Positions 45,035 through 53,109 of a DNA stretch of 64,000 nucleotides are shown here, in pieces (position 1 is the stretch's first letter; each line of letters starts with the position of its first letter). Source of the DNA: Cupriavidus sp. EM10 (GTDB taxonomy: Bacteria > Pseudomonadota > Gammaproteobacteria > Burkholderiales > Burkholderiaceae); NCBI RefSeq assembly GCF_018729255.1, contig NZ_CP076063.1, positions 149,625 through 213,624 of the forward strand, in the 5' to 3' direction. Position numbers and translations under genes: made by a program. The notes beneath the pieces were generated by a model. That model did no database searches. It saw only the letters and a list, made by a program, of their open reading frames with translations, and was not told where the DNA came from.

Positions 45035-46708
45035 ATGCAAAATCCCACTGTCGTTATTGGCAAGATCCGTCCTGGCTGCAACCCGCGCAAGTATTTCGAC
45101 CCTGCGGAGATGGCTGAACTGACCGAATCCATTCGCGTGGACGGTGTCATCCAGCCGATCCTCATCCGTCCCGTCGAGGACGAAGAGCACGGTCATGAGT
45201 ACGAGGTAGTTGCCGGTGAACGCCGCTACCGCGCTGCGCTTGCGGCCCACGGCGACGGGTACGAGATGCCCGTCAACATTAAGGTCCTGACGGACGCCGA
45301 AGCTCGCCGCTACGCGCTCATCGAAAACGTGCAGCGCGCCGACATGGCGCCGTCGGAGGAGGCCGCGTCCGCGGCTGAAATCGTTGGTCAGCTGAAAGGC
45401 GACCGCGACGAAGCGGCCCGCCAGCTTGGGTGGTCACGCTCCACACTCGACAAGCGCCTGGCACTGATGAACTGCAGCGAATCCGTTCTGGAAGCGCTCA
45501 ACACCCGTACCATCCAGCTCGGCCACGCCGAACTGCTGGCCACGCTCGCCAAGGACAAGCAGGACAAGCTCCTGCCGGTCATCGTGAGCGAGAAGAAGCC
45601 CGTCGCCGAGTTGAGGAAAACGATCGAGGCGGCTGCGTGCAGCCTCGAGGCCGCCATCTTCGACAAGACCGAATGCGCGGCCTGTCCGCACAATTCGTCG
45701 TTGCAGACGGAGATGTTCGGCGAGGCGATCGCCACCGGGAACTGTACCAACCGCGCGTGCTACGACGGCAAGCTCACCAGCAAGCTCGAAGGCATTGCCT
45801 ACGGGCTCAAGGACGAGTATCCGATCGTGCGGATTATCCGCTCGGGTGACAACCACACCCGGATCCAGTTAAAGGTCGAAGGCCCGACGGGCGTCGGCGA
45901 AGAACAGGCGAAAGCTTGCCACGCGTGCCAGAATTTCGGCGCCGCCGTGAGCGGCCTCCCCGATTCCATGGGGAAGGTCTACGGCGGCCAGTGTTTCGAC
46001 ACGGTGTGCAACCAGCAGAAGGTCGCGGCCCGCATCAAGGCCGAGAAGGAAGCGGCCACGCCCACCACAGCCAAACCGGCTGCGGGCGGCAAAGCAGCAC
46101 CTGCGAAGAAGGGCGATTCGTCGGCTTCGGCTGCGGAGAAGCCGGTGACTGCGATCAGCGAATCCGACAAGGTCAAGACCTATCGTACTTCGCTGTGGCG
46201 CAAGGCACTGCGCAAGGAAGTCGCGCAGAACCCTGACCAGGCGAACGCCTACCTGCTGGCAGTTGCCCTGAACGGGCTGGCACGCAACATCGCCGGCGAC
46301 GTGATGGGCAAGTTCTTCGAGAAGCTGACCGAGCAGAAGTCGTCCTCGACGCTGCAGGGTTGCCTCACGGCTATCCACGCGTTGGATGACCAGAGGCGAC
46401 AGCAGCTGACGATCGGCCTCACCGTTGCGGCAATCGACGGCGTGGAGGTGAGCAACCTCCGCGAACTCTGCCGGCATCACAAGCTCGACCTGCGGCCGCA
46501 CTGGAACCTCCAGAATGCGCAGGATTTTCTTGAAATGCTCACCAAGTCGGAGATGAAGGTTCTCGCCGACGAAATGGGCATCCGCAAGGCGCTGGGCGAC
46601 CAGTTCGCCAAGCTCTTCAACAAGCCCAAGCCGGAAGTCATTGCCGGCCTGTTGGCGGTGAAGAACTTCGACTACAGCGGCAAGGTGCCGAAGGTCCTGC
46701 ACTACTAG
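45035..46708 (+). CDS. PRTRC system ParB-family protein
   Basis: 557 residues. ParB N-terminal domain: IRPGCNPRKYFDPAEMAELTESI and the GERRYRAA box (53-60 region), then a helix-turn-helix (DEAARQLGWSRSTLDKRLALM). After it come cysteine clusters CAACPHNSS, GNCTNRACYDGK and CHACQNFG, as in PRTRC ParB, possibly zinc-binding. A Lys/Ala linker leads to a C-terminal helical domain. First gene of the cassette ParB-E-C-F-B-A-ThiF. ParB-type proteins bind DNA and use CTP as clamps in partition; role within PRTRC is not established. Confidence 0.9.
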   Translation: MQNPTVVIGKIRPGCNPRKYFDPAEMAELTESIRVDGVIQPILIRPVEDEEHGHEYEVVAGERRYRAALAAHGDGYEMPVNIKVLTDAEARRYALIENVQRADMAPSEEAASAAEIVGQLKGDRDEAARQLGWSRSTLDKRLALMNCSESVLEALNTRTIQLGHAELLATLAKDKQDKLLPVIVSEKKPVAELRKTIEAAACSLEAAIFDKTECAACPHNSSLQTEMFGEAIATGNCTNRACYDGKLTSKLEGIAYGLKDEYPIVRIIRSGDNHTRIQLKVEGPTGVGEEQAKACHACQNFGAAVSGLPDSMGKVYGGQCFDTVCNQQKVAARIKAEKEAATPTTAKPAAGGKAAPAKKGDSSASAAEKPVTAISESDKVKTYRTSLWRKALRKEVAQNPDQANAYLLAVALNGLARNIAGDVMGKFFEKLTEQKSSSTLQGCLTAIHALDDQRRQQLTIGLTVAAIDGVEVSNLRELCRHHKLDLRPHWNLQNAQDFLEMLTKSEMKVLADEMGIRKALGDQFAKLFNKPKPEVIAGLLAVKNFDYSGKVPKVLHY

Positions 46709-46777
46709 TTGTTCACCCATCCAGAGGGCGCCCCAGGTGCCTTCTGTCTTTTTCTGACTCCCCATTCCATTTCACCT

Positions 46778-47227
46778 ATGTTCACTGAACTTGCACCCCT
46801 CGTGCGTGCGGCCGACAAGGTCGTCCTCACACTGACCATGACCGGCGACGCGATGACCGTAGTCGTCATGCCCGTCATCAAGAATGCCGCTGATGCGGCG
46901 CTGACCACGCCGCTGTCGCTCACCGCGACGCCGACGGAACTGGATGCCGAATTCGCCGCGACCGTCACGGGCGTGACGGATGCGCACCGGTCCCTCGCCG
47001 AACAGGCCGAAGCCACGAAGTCCATTCTGGATGCCGCGAAGTCGACCCAGTCTTCCAAGGCAACGAAAGCGCTGGCCAAGGCGGCGACGCCTTCGGGCGG
47101 TGCTGCGGATGATGGCGACGACGATGCCGAAGAGGGTGGATCGACGGCGGCCGATGCGAAGGTGGAGGCGAAAGCCGACACCGCCGCACCGGCCAACACC
47201 GGTACCGACCTCGCCTCGCTGCTGTAA
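46778..47227 (+). CDS. PRTRC system protein E
   Basis: 149 residues, MFTELAPLVRAADKVVLTLTMTGDAMTVVVMPVIK... An N-terminal beta-helix domain is followed by an Ala/Asp/Glu-rich disordered tail ending TDLASLL. Second gene of the cassette, and its start and size match protein E as known from PRTRC loci. A hairpin (AGAGGGC...GTGCCTTCT) lies between parB and this gene. Role unknown. Confidence 0.8.
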   Translation: MFTELAPLVRAADKVVLTLTMTGDAMTVVVMPVIKNAADAALTTPLSLTATPTELDAEFAATVTGVTDAHRSLAEQAEATKSILDAAKSTQSSKATKALAKAATPSGGAADDGDDDAEEGGSTAADAKVEAKADTAAPANTGTDLASLL

Positions 47228-47238
47228 GGAGAACCACC

Positions 47239-47469
47239 ATGGCACTCGAAGTCACCAAGCTCACGCGCGTGTTCTCCTACAACGGCATGACGCTGCCGGA
47301 TGTGAGTCCGCAGTTCTCGCCCGATCAGGTGCGCGACGTCTATTCCGCCCAGTATCCCGAGCTGACCACCGCCGCGGTGGATGGACCGGAGGTAAAGGAC
47401 GGTGTTGCTCGCTTCACGTTCGTGCGCGCCGCTGGCGCCAAGGGCGCGGCATGCGCAAATCTGACCTGA
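47239..47469 (+). CDS. PRTRC system protein C (ubiquitin-like candidate)
   Basis: 76 residues. The pattern LTRVFSYNGMTLPDVSPQFSPDQVRDVYSAQYPELTTAAVDGPEV is the protein C signature, a small beta-grasp-like fold. After FVRAAGAKG69 seven residues remain (AACANLT). Family members often end at or soon after the G of this (T/A)KG motif, so the tail may be removed to expose a C-terminal glycine, as in ubiquitin-like modifiers. With E1-, E2- and JAMM-like genes in the same operon, a modifier role is a reasoned inference. Confidence 0.85.
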   Translation: MALEVTKLTRVFSYNGMTLPDVSPQFSPDQVRDVYSAQYPELTTAAVDGPEVKDGVARFTFVRAAGAKGAACANLT

Positions 47470-47509
47470 TGAAGGCACTGGCCGCTGGCCAGTTCCCCAC
47501 AACCACGGA

Positions 47510-47533
47510 GCCGCCCGAAAGGGCGGTTTTTTT
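47510..47533 (+). terminator. Intra-operon terminator/attenuator
   Basis: CCGCCC-GAAA-GGGCGG and T7 between proteins C and F. It would give more of ParB, E and C than of F, B, A and ThiF. Confidence 0.85.
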
Positions 47534-47554
47534 ACATTCTGAGGAGACTCAACA

Positions 47555-48688
47555 ATGCTGTTCGACCCTCGGTCGTTTGTTCCAGCGGTCGATGCAGGAC
47601 AACCCGGATGGACGCCTGCGCGACAGCATCCCGTTGCCCAACGTCGACCTGCCCATGATTTTCTGACGCTCCCCGCCATCCCGGCGGGACTTCCCTCGAC
47701 GGCGCGACTCAGCTTCGGTGACGAGATCGATCTGAAGGATCTGGTCTTGGCACAGTTTCGCGCTGGTGTACTCGACGCCGAGCATGTAACCAGTCCGTCC
47801 AGCGCGGGAGATGCATTCGCCCAGGCCTTCCACGGCTGGCTTGCACCGCGCATGCCGGCCACCAAGGTGCTGAGCTTCGACTTCACTCTTATCGACCACC
47901 AGGCGGTAGAGACAGAGATCGCCGATTTTGGCTTCGATATGCAGGAGACCTCGGCCCTCTATCTTGGCATTCGCCTCGAAGAGGAAACGGTCTATACCGT
48001 CACAGAGGCGCGCGCGGCGGCATTGCGTGAATTGCATCCTTCGTTGGTCTTCATGACGTTCCACCTGATCCGTGCAGCTGCTTCCAAGTCGCTGCACCTC
48101 AGAACGCCGGACGATTTGCTGGATATGTTCGCGCGATGGCATTGGGACTTTGAACCGCTGACCGACGACGAGGATGCTCGCGAGCACCTCAAGGAGCGCT
48201 TCGGCGCTGACGATGCGGACATCAACCGGTATCTGCCTTCGGTCGTCCGCCCGGTGCTGGCCCCCGACGAAACGTTGCCGAAGTGGCAGTGGGCGCAGAA
48301 GGACAGGAAGCTGTCCCTCCTGAGCCGCCGCAAGCTGCGTGAGTTGGCGCGCGCGGCTGCGAACGACTGGCGCGGTAGCCTATGCGGCGCACTTGCGGAT
48401 CTCGACTTGGCGCTCAGCCAGATGGGCAACACGACTCTGCTACAGAACGCGCAATGGGCAGAGCCAGCCTATTCGGCTGCAACCCTCGCGTATGAACACA
48501 CCGACTACGTTGGTGAAGTACTTGATGACCACTTCGAGTGTGCCAACAACGGCGGCTACGCGACGTATTTCCAGTGCTTTATCCCCCTTGCTGCGAAGCA
48601 AGCGGCTATCAAGCGGCAATACGCCGCGCTACACGACACGCTCAAGCTGATCGCCGTACTGGATCGTGTGCTTGAGCATTTCAACTGA
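47555..48688 (+). CDS. PRTRC system protein F
   Basis: 377 residues from MLFDPRSF, after GAGGAGA. The long frame is open, but between about 47580 and 47655 another frame has far better codon quality (third positions almost all G/C) and reads FQRSMQDNPDGRLRDSIPLPNVDLP, then HDFLTLPAIPAG returns to the long frame. This suggests small indels at the 5' end, so the first 35 residues are uncertain. The remainder (LSFGDEIDLKDLVLAQF...LAYEHTDYVGEVLDDHFECANNGGY) is soluble; NNGGYATYFQCFIPLAAKQ is conserved-looking. Role unknown. Confidence 0.8.
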   Translation: MLFDPRSFVPAVDAGQPGWTPARQHPVAQRRPAHDFLTLPAIPAGLPSTARLSFGDEIDLKDLVLAQFRAGVLDAEHVTSPSSAGDAFAQAFHGWLAPRMPATKVLSFDFTLIDHQAVETEIADFGFDMQETSALYLGIRLEEETVYTVTEARAAALRELHPSLVFMTFHLIRAAASKSLHLRTPDDLLDMFARWHWDFEPLTDDEDAREHLKERFGADDADINRYLPSVVRPVLAPDETLPKWQWAQKDRKLSLLSRRKLRELARAAANDWRGSLCGALADLDLALSQMGNTTLLQNAQWAEPAYSAATLAYEHTDYVGEVLDDHFECANNGGYATYFQCFIPLAAKQAAIKRQYAALHDTLKLIAVLDRVLEHFN

Positions 48689-48700
48689 AGAGGAGGCCGT

Positions 48701-49417
48701 ATGGCCAGTATCCTGACCGCGTCGCGGTCCCAAGACGTGGCCCTGCAAGGGGCGATTTTGCTTTATGGGCAGGGGCCGGGGCAGTTTTCCTACGCCACCG
48801 CGCATCGCATTGAAACCGACGCGTCCTCGCGTCCGGTGATCGGTGCGGGTGTGCCGCTCAATCGCATGGCGCTTATCCACGCCGTCCGCGAGGTTGCGCA
48901 GCATGCGCTGCCGAAGGGAGAGTTCCTCACCCCGAACGTGCTGTCGATCAGCACGAGTGCCATCACATGGTGGTGCCCGCCGGCGATGCGACGTGTTTTC
49001 TTTTCTTGCAAGGAGCTGGGCAAGCGCAGCGCGATCGTGCCGCATCCGGGCCTTGTATTCCAGGCGTCTCAGGCGGGCTTTGCAGTCTTTGCGCTGCAGG
49101 GCGCCGAACGCCCTGTTCCAGACACTCCGTTGTTCGAGCCACCGTACTTCAACACCTGGGACCACGGAAAGATCTGCATCGGCTCGGCACATGTGCCGAA
49201 GCAAATCGATGCAGCGTCGATCGACGGCTGGGAGAGCGGTTTTTTTGACTCGGCCTTCACCCATCCCAATCACGGCGGCAAACGTCTCACCTACGAAAAA
49301 GGGGAGTACGCCTTTTGGAAGGACATGCTCGATGGTCGGTTCACCGACTACCCGACGCAGGTCCTCGTTCCCATGAAAAGCACGCTGGCTGATCTGATCG
49401 CCGGCAAACTGGAGTAA
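48701..49417 (+). CDS. PRTRC system protein B (E2-like candidate)
   Basis: 238 residues. The C-terminal half has FEPPYFNTWDHGKICIGSAHVP with Cys159: the order aromatic-N-x-x-x-x-G-x-I-C-x-G resembles the active-site strand of ubiquitin-conjugating (E2) enzymes (HPN...G-x-V/I-C-L). A preceding beta region (SISTSAITWWCPPAMRRVFFSC and VPHPGLVFQA, with a Pro-rich turn) fits an E2/UBC core. Then FFDSAFTHPNHGGKRL. The assignment as protein B is by cassette position; E2-like chemistry is inferred from the Cys motif. Confidence 0.82.
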   Translation: MASILTASRSQDVALQGAILLYGQGPGQFSYATAHRIETDASSRPVIGAGVPLNRMALIHAVREVAQHALPKGEFLTPNVLSISTSAITWWCPPAMRRVFFSCKELGKRSAIVPHPGLVFQASQAGFAVFALQGAERPVPDTPLFEPPYFNTWDHGKICIGSAHVPKQIDAASIDGWESGFFDSAFTHPNHGGKRLTYEKGEYAFWKDMLDGRFTDYPTQVLVPMKSTLADLIAGKLE

Positions 49418-49421
49418 TCCC

Positions 49422-50063
49422 ATGCATCCTGCAGACACGGCCCTGCAAGGGTCATTTCCATCCGTCATGGTGCCGCGCTTTGGGCAGCTTGCGGCGATGG
49501 ACCGGCCCGGTGAACGCTTGCTTATCGCATCGAACGGTGTTTTCCTCGAGATCGCCCGACCCTGGATTCGCGTGGTGCGCCGGCTAGGCGTCTTCAGCCA
49601 TCGCACTGCCATCCCCTATGGCGAGGTGGAAGAAACGACCGATCTGCGTTGCGGCCGCGTGCCTGCCGCGCTGATCGGTGAGTTTGCTGCCATGGCACGG
49701 GCTGCGCACCCGAAGGAAACCGGTGCCTGGATCGTCTGGAATGCCGCTAGCGCGGCGTTCCGGCTGATCCCGGTCGGCATCCTTGAGCACAGCGGCGGGC
49801 ACCTGAAGTACGAGCGCCCTAAGCTGGCCGGTGACGACGTGCTGGTGGTTGACTGCCACTCGCATGGCAGCCATCCCGCATTTTTTTCTGACACCGACGA
49901 CGAAGATGACCGCCACGACGTGAAGTTTGCGTTCGTGATCGGCAATTGCGCGGCGCATGCACCATCGATGGCGCTGCGGTTCTGTGCCAAGGGAATCTTC
50001 GAGAAGGTGGAGCGGGTGCCTGCAGAGTGGTACGCAGCTGCTCGCGAGGAGGTGCTGGCATGA
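49422..50063 (+). CDS. PRTRC system protein A (JAMM/JAB isopeptidase fold)
   Basis: 213 residues. The JAMM metal motif is complete: His146-Ser-His148, seven residues, Ser156, two residues, Asp159 (CHSHGSHPAFFSDTDD). An upstream Glu (ETGAWIVW, 99) could be the catalytic acid. JAMM enzymes cut isopeptide or C-terminal extensions of ubiquitin-like proteins. Starts four bases after protein B stop and overlaps ThiF at its end, so B, A and ThiF are translated together. Confidence 0.88.
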   Translation: MHPADTALQGSFPSVMVPRFGQLAAMDRPGERLLIASNGVFLEIARPWIRVVRRLGVFSHRTAIPYGEVEETTDLRCGRVPAALIGEFAAMARAAHPKETGAWIVWNAASAAFRLIPVGILEHSGGHLKYERPKLAGDDVLVVDCHSHGSHPAFFSDTDDEDDRHDVKFAFVIGNCAAHAPSMALRFCAKGIFEKVERVPAEWYAAAREEVLA

Positions 50064-50860
50064 CCTTCGAGCATCGAATCCCCGCGGCCATGACCACGCA
50101 CGCCTGGAAGGTTGCGGTAGTCGGTGCCGGTGGCACCGGCAGCGCGCTGTTGCCGAATCTTGCACGGTTGCATCACGCCATGCTGGAGCTCGGGCACCCC
50201 GGAGGTATCGACTGCACGGTCTACGATGACGACACCGTCAGCGAGACCAACGTCGGTCGGCAGGGGTTCTATCCCGTGGATGTCGGCCAGCACAAGGCCA
50301 CACTGATCGTGAACCGGCTGAACAACCTGATGGGCACTCGCTGGGAAGCGCGGACCCGCAGGATAGGCAGCGGCGACCGATTGGTGTGTGACCTGGTGAT
50401 CGGCTGCGTTGATACGCGGGCTGCACGCAAGGGAATCCTCGGTGCGATGCAACGCGGTACGGGTGGCTACTATCTCGACTGCGGCAATGAGTCGGACAGT
50501 GGCCAGGTGATCCTGGGTCAGGTACGCGGCAAAGCGGCGGTGCGGCTTCCGCATGTAGGGGATCTGTTTCCGGAGCTACTGGACCCGAAAGGGGACAAGG
50601 CCGACACGGCGCCGTCCTGCTCAATGGCCGACGCATTGCAAAAGCAGTCGCTGGTCATCAATCAGGCGATCGCGGTGCAGGCCTACAACTTGTTGTGGAC
50701 GTTGTTCCGAACCGGGACGCTGCAGTACCACGGCGCCTTCGTCAATCTCACGTCAGGGCGCACGAGTGCGCTGCCGATCGACCCGGCGGCATGGGAGCGC
50801 TTCAGCTACAAGCCTGGCGCATCCAAGGCTAAGGCTAACCGCAAGCCCCAATCCGTTTGA
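50060..50860 (+). CDS. PRTRC system ThiF-family (E1-like) protein
   Basis: 266 residues. Nucleotide-binding VVGAGGTGSALLPNLARL (Gly22, 24, 25, 27), acidic YDDDTVSETNVGRQGF (the D-x-x-x-x-x-N-x-x-RQ element of adenylating enzymes), IGCVDTRAARK, and Cys187 in TAPSCSMADA as possible catalytic thiol. ThiF/E1 proteins adenylate the C-terminal glycine of a small beta-grasp protein and pass it on as a thioester. Last gene of the cassette; followed by a strong terminator. Confidence 0.9.
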   Translation: MTFEHRIPAAMTTHAWKVAVVGAGGTGSALLPNLARLHHAMLELGHPGGIDCTVYDDDTVSETNVGRQGFYPVDVGQHKATLIVNRLNNLMGTRWEARTRRIGSGDRLVCDLVIGCVDTRAARKGILGAMQRGTGGYYLDCGNESDSGQVILGQVRGKAAVRLPHVGDLFPELLDPKGDKADTAPSCSMADALQKQSLVINQAIAVQAYNLLWTLFRTGTLQYHGAFVNLTSGRTSALPIDPAAWERFSYKPGASKAKANRKPQSV

Positions 50861-50862
50861 AC

Positions 50863-50892
50863 AGCCACTCCCATTGCGGGAGTGGCTTTTTT
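50863..50892 (+). terminator. Terminator of the PRTRC operon
   Basis: AGCCACTCCC-ATTGC-GGGAGTGGCT followed by T5. Confidence 0.92.
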
Positions 50893-50949
50893 CTTTGGAG
50901 CGCTCGTTGCGGGATGTCATGCCTGGCTGCTACTATGGCGCCACACCTC

Positions 50950-51050
50950 GCGCCGCTGGCGCATCGACACGTGGCACTCGCCACACAATGTTTTTCAACC
51001 CGTTGGGGCACTTGCCCTGGCGGAGTGCTCCAACTTCCTCGGAGCACTCC
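50950..51050 (+). promoter_or_regulatory. ATCGAC-type composite leader of the DUF3085 gene
   Basis: GCGCC-GCT-GGCGC-ATCGAC: the fourth and fifth stem pairs differ from the common GCGTC/GACGC form but still pair. Then GTGGC-ACTC-GCCAC, and a perfect 10-bp hairpin GGAGTGCTCC...GGAGCACTCC ending one base before the ATG, with the GGAG ribosome-binding site in its 3' arm. Confidence 0.68.
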
Positions 51051-51051
51051 A

Positions 51052-51390
51052 ATGCCTCAAATCACTCTCTCCCGTACGCAAGTCGCAACGCTCGTCGCCT
51101 TCTGTGACGCAGCAGGCTCGGACCAGTTCTTCATCGCGAAGGACCACGGCGCGTATGTTGGCTATAGCACGGGCCCGACGCCGGACAAGCAGTGCCTGTT
51201 CTATTTCAAGGGCTGCAATCCTGCGAAGGACGCAGATTTCTACGAGAACGCGCAACGGGGTTTCGGCGGCGATGACTTCGGTGAGCATCTGCGGTTGGTC
51301 GACCTGCGCAAGGCGCTGGAGGACCCGGCCACACAGAGAGTTCGCATCACGGTCACGTCCCGGTCTATCAACTTGGAGGCCTTTCGCTGA
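51052..51390 (+). CDS. DUF3085-type protein
   Basis: 112 residues, MPQITLSRTQVATLVAFCDAAGSDQFFIAKDHGAYVGYSTG..., with CLFYFKGCNPAKDADFYENAQRGFGGDDFGEHLRL. This matches my recollection of DUF3085, a family of plasmid and ICE proteins of unknown function. It carries one of the clearest start-codon hairpins in the window. Confidence 0.7.
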   Translation: MPQITLSRTQVATLVAFCDAAGSDQFFIAKDHGAYVGYSTGPTPDKQCLFYFKGCNPAKDADFYENAQRGFGGDDFGEHLRLVDLRKALEDPATQRVRITVTSRSINLEAFR

Positions 51391-51435
51391 AGGTTGCCGA
51401 CGGTCGAAGTCGCTGTTAATATTTCTGCACCTACC

Positions 51436-51545
51436 GCGTCTCAGACGCATCGACACTTCCGGTTGTATAGCCGGACAGCTTTTTCTTCTCCCACCTACGG
51501 GCCACCCTGCCCGTAGGCATGTTGGCCCTATTTTCATTGAGGCCA
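51436..51545 (+). promoter_or_regulatory. ATCGAC-type composite leader
   Basis: GCGTC-TCA-GACGC-ATCGAC, TCCGG...CCGGA, CCTACGGGC-CACCCT-GCCCGTAGG, then TGGCC...GGCCA ending two bases before the ATG with GAGG of the ribosome-binding site at the 3' arm. Confidence 0.68.
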
Positions 51546-51547
51546 TC

Positions 51548-52021
51548 ATGTTCAAGCGTATCGTTTCGCTTTTCCTTTGCTCGGTCATGTTCACCGGCTG
51601 CGCAGTCCAGCAGACGTCTCCGAATGCTTATCGCAGTTCGGAAGCTATGCGCACCGGCTCCGTGGAAATCGTCACTGTCGTCCGTGTCCGCCAGGTCACG
51701 ATCGTCGACAGTGATGGCTACACGTCTGCCAATAGCGGCGTCCCCGGTATCGTTGGGGCGGTCGTGGGTGGTCTGCTCGGCGCCCGCGTGATTGGCGGCG
51801 GCAATGGTCGTTACATTGCCGGTGCCATGTCTGGCACGGTGTCGGCGGTTGCCGCGCAAGCTGTGGCCAGCCACATGAACCGTCGCACAGGCTTGGAAGT
51901 CATTGTCCGCAAGGAGAATGGCAGTCAGGTCGCCGTCACGCAGGATGCCGACCAGCAGTTTGTCACGGGGCAGCAGCTCTACCTTGTGGCATCTGGTGCC
52001 GGCTACCGTCTGACGCGTTAA
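51548..52021 (+). CDS. Glycine-zipper outer-membrane lipoprotein (SlyB/Pcp-like)
   Basis: 157 residues: lipoprotein signal MFKRIVSLFLCSVMFTGC with Cys18, then VRVRQVTIVDSD and a glycine-zipper region GVPGIVGAVVGGLLGARVIGGGNG, followed by a small beta domain (GLEVIVRKENGSQVAVTQDADQQF...GQQLYLV). This order is that of the SlyB/YcfJ-like 17-kDa surface antigen family. It may stabilise the envelope around the transfer machinery or act in exclusion; not shown by sequence. Confidence 0.78.
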   Translation: MFKRIVSLFLCSVMFTGCAVQQTSPNAYRSSEAMRTGSVEIVTVVRVRQVTIVDSDGYTSANSGVPGIVGAVVGGLLGARVIGGGNGRYIAGAMSGTVSAVAAQAVASHMNRRTGLEVIVRKENGSQVAVTQDADQQFVTGQQLYLVASGAGYRLTR

Positions 52022-52140
52022 GCGAGCTCCAGCCGGAGCTCCATCTCGTTCCATCCCGTGCGGCTTGCCGCGCGGGCTAACCCATTGCAAGCCCGAGAGG
52101 GCTTGCCAAAGCCTCAGGCTTCGGCAAGTCGCTTTCACCC

Positions 52141-52242
52141 GCGTCTTCGACGCATCGACCATGTCCGGCATCGCCGGACTACCAACCCAGCTGGGACAAC
52201 CGTCCCGTTGGGGAAGGATGTCCCGTCCTTATCCAGGATATC
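52141..52242 (+). promoter_or_regulatory. ATCGAC-type composite leader
   Basis: GCGTC-TTC-GACGC-ATCGAC, TCCGG-CATCG-CCGGA, GGGAC...GTCCC, then GGAT...ATCC next to the start codon. Upstream another hairpin GCAAGCCC-GAGA-GGGCTTGC separates it from the previous gene. Confidence 0.65.
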
Positions 52243-52243
52243 C

Positions 52244-52626
52244 ATGAAAATCCCCAAATCCTTTACCCGTCGGCATCCGTCGACCAACACCGCGGCATGC
52301 CAGGCGATCCGTCGTGATGCTTGCCGCGTTTTGCGCCGCGTCGCCGGAGACATGGCGTTGCGCCCGCGTGATTTCACGATCAGGGAGCATCGTCAGCGTC
52401 GCCGCGAGGTCGACGTGTTCGCGCTGCACACCGATTCGTTGCTCGTCGAGATCAAGCATCCCGCCGGCGCCGAAGGCGGTGTGCTGATGTCGTATCGGAC
52501 TTGTCGCAACCGTGACGATTTGACCGGCGGCCGTGAAACGCTGTCGCCGTCGAATCGTTGGCCAGCGACCAGGGCTACGCAAACCTCGTCGCCACGCTTC
52601 GCGTGGTGGCCGGGCGTCGTGGTTGA
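52244..52626 (+). CDS. Unknown protein, frameshifted
   Basis: MKIPKSFTRRHPSTNTAACQAIRRDACRVL... DFTIREHRQRRREVDVFALHTDSLLVEIKHP. One lost A near 52543 is inferred: the next frame continues NAVAVESLASDQGYANLVATLRVVAGRRG and stops just before the next gene, with much better codon quality than the unrepaired end. About 127 residues. HTDSLLVEIKHP looks like a nuclease-fold strand but is not enough to classify it. Confidence 0.55.
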
Positions 52627-52638
52627 AAGGAGTACGCC

Positions 52639-53109
52639 ATGAGTCGACTGATTAAGGTCACGTTCAACTCCACTTCCGGAGAAGAAACCACGGCGTTTGC
52701 CACGCTGCATACGGATGACACTGTCGAGCTTCCCAAGCGGATGGCGGCACGTGTCACAGCTGCGGTCGATGCCGGCGAGGGCTATGCGCTCGTGGCCCAT
52801 CAACGGGGCAGTTCCGTTCCGCTGGTGCACATGGTGGACGCTGTCTATCGGCTCGACACCGAGCATGCCACCGGCGACGGTTGGCTCAGTCGGCTGGCCG
52901 GCGCCCTTACCAACCCAACCAAGGATCAGATGCAGGCATATGGTCGCTATTACCATACGCTGTCCGCGGCCTGCTCCGTTGGCTTCGCTGGATACGTTGC
53001 CGGCGTGCAATCGATCAATGCCACAGTCGTGATTAACGCGGCGTGCCTACTCCTCGGTGCTGCTGTACTATTTGCGCTAGGAGCAGTCTTGGCGAAAGGA
53101 GAAAAGTGA
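52639..53109 (+). CDS. Unknown protein with C-terminal membrane helices
   Basis: 156 residues. N-terminal soluble part (MSRLIKVTFNSTSGEETTAFATLHTDDTVELPKRM), then two hydrophobic stretches (about 110-128 and 130-152, ending ALGAVLAKGEK). Preceded by AAAGGAG. The stop overlaps the next start (TGATG). Confidence 0.6.
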   Translation: MSRLIKVTFNSTSGEETTAFATLHTDDTVELPKRMAARVTAAVDAGEGYALVAHQRGSSVPLVHMVDAVYRLDTEHATGDGWLSRLAGALTNPTKDQMQAYGRYYHTLSAACSVGFAGYVAGVQSINATVVINAACLLLGAAVLFALGAVLAKGEK

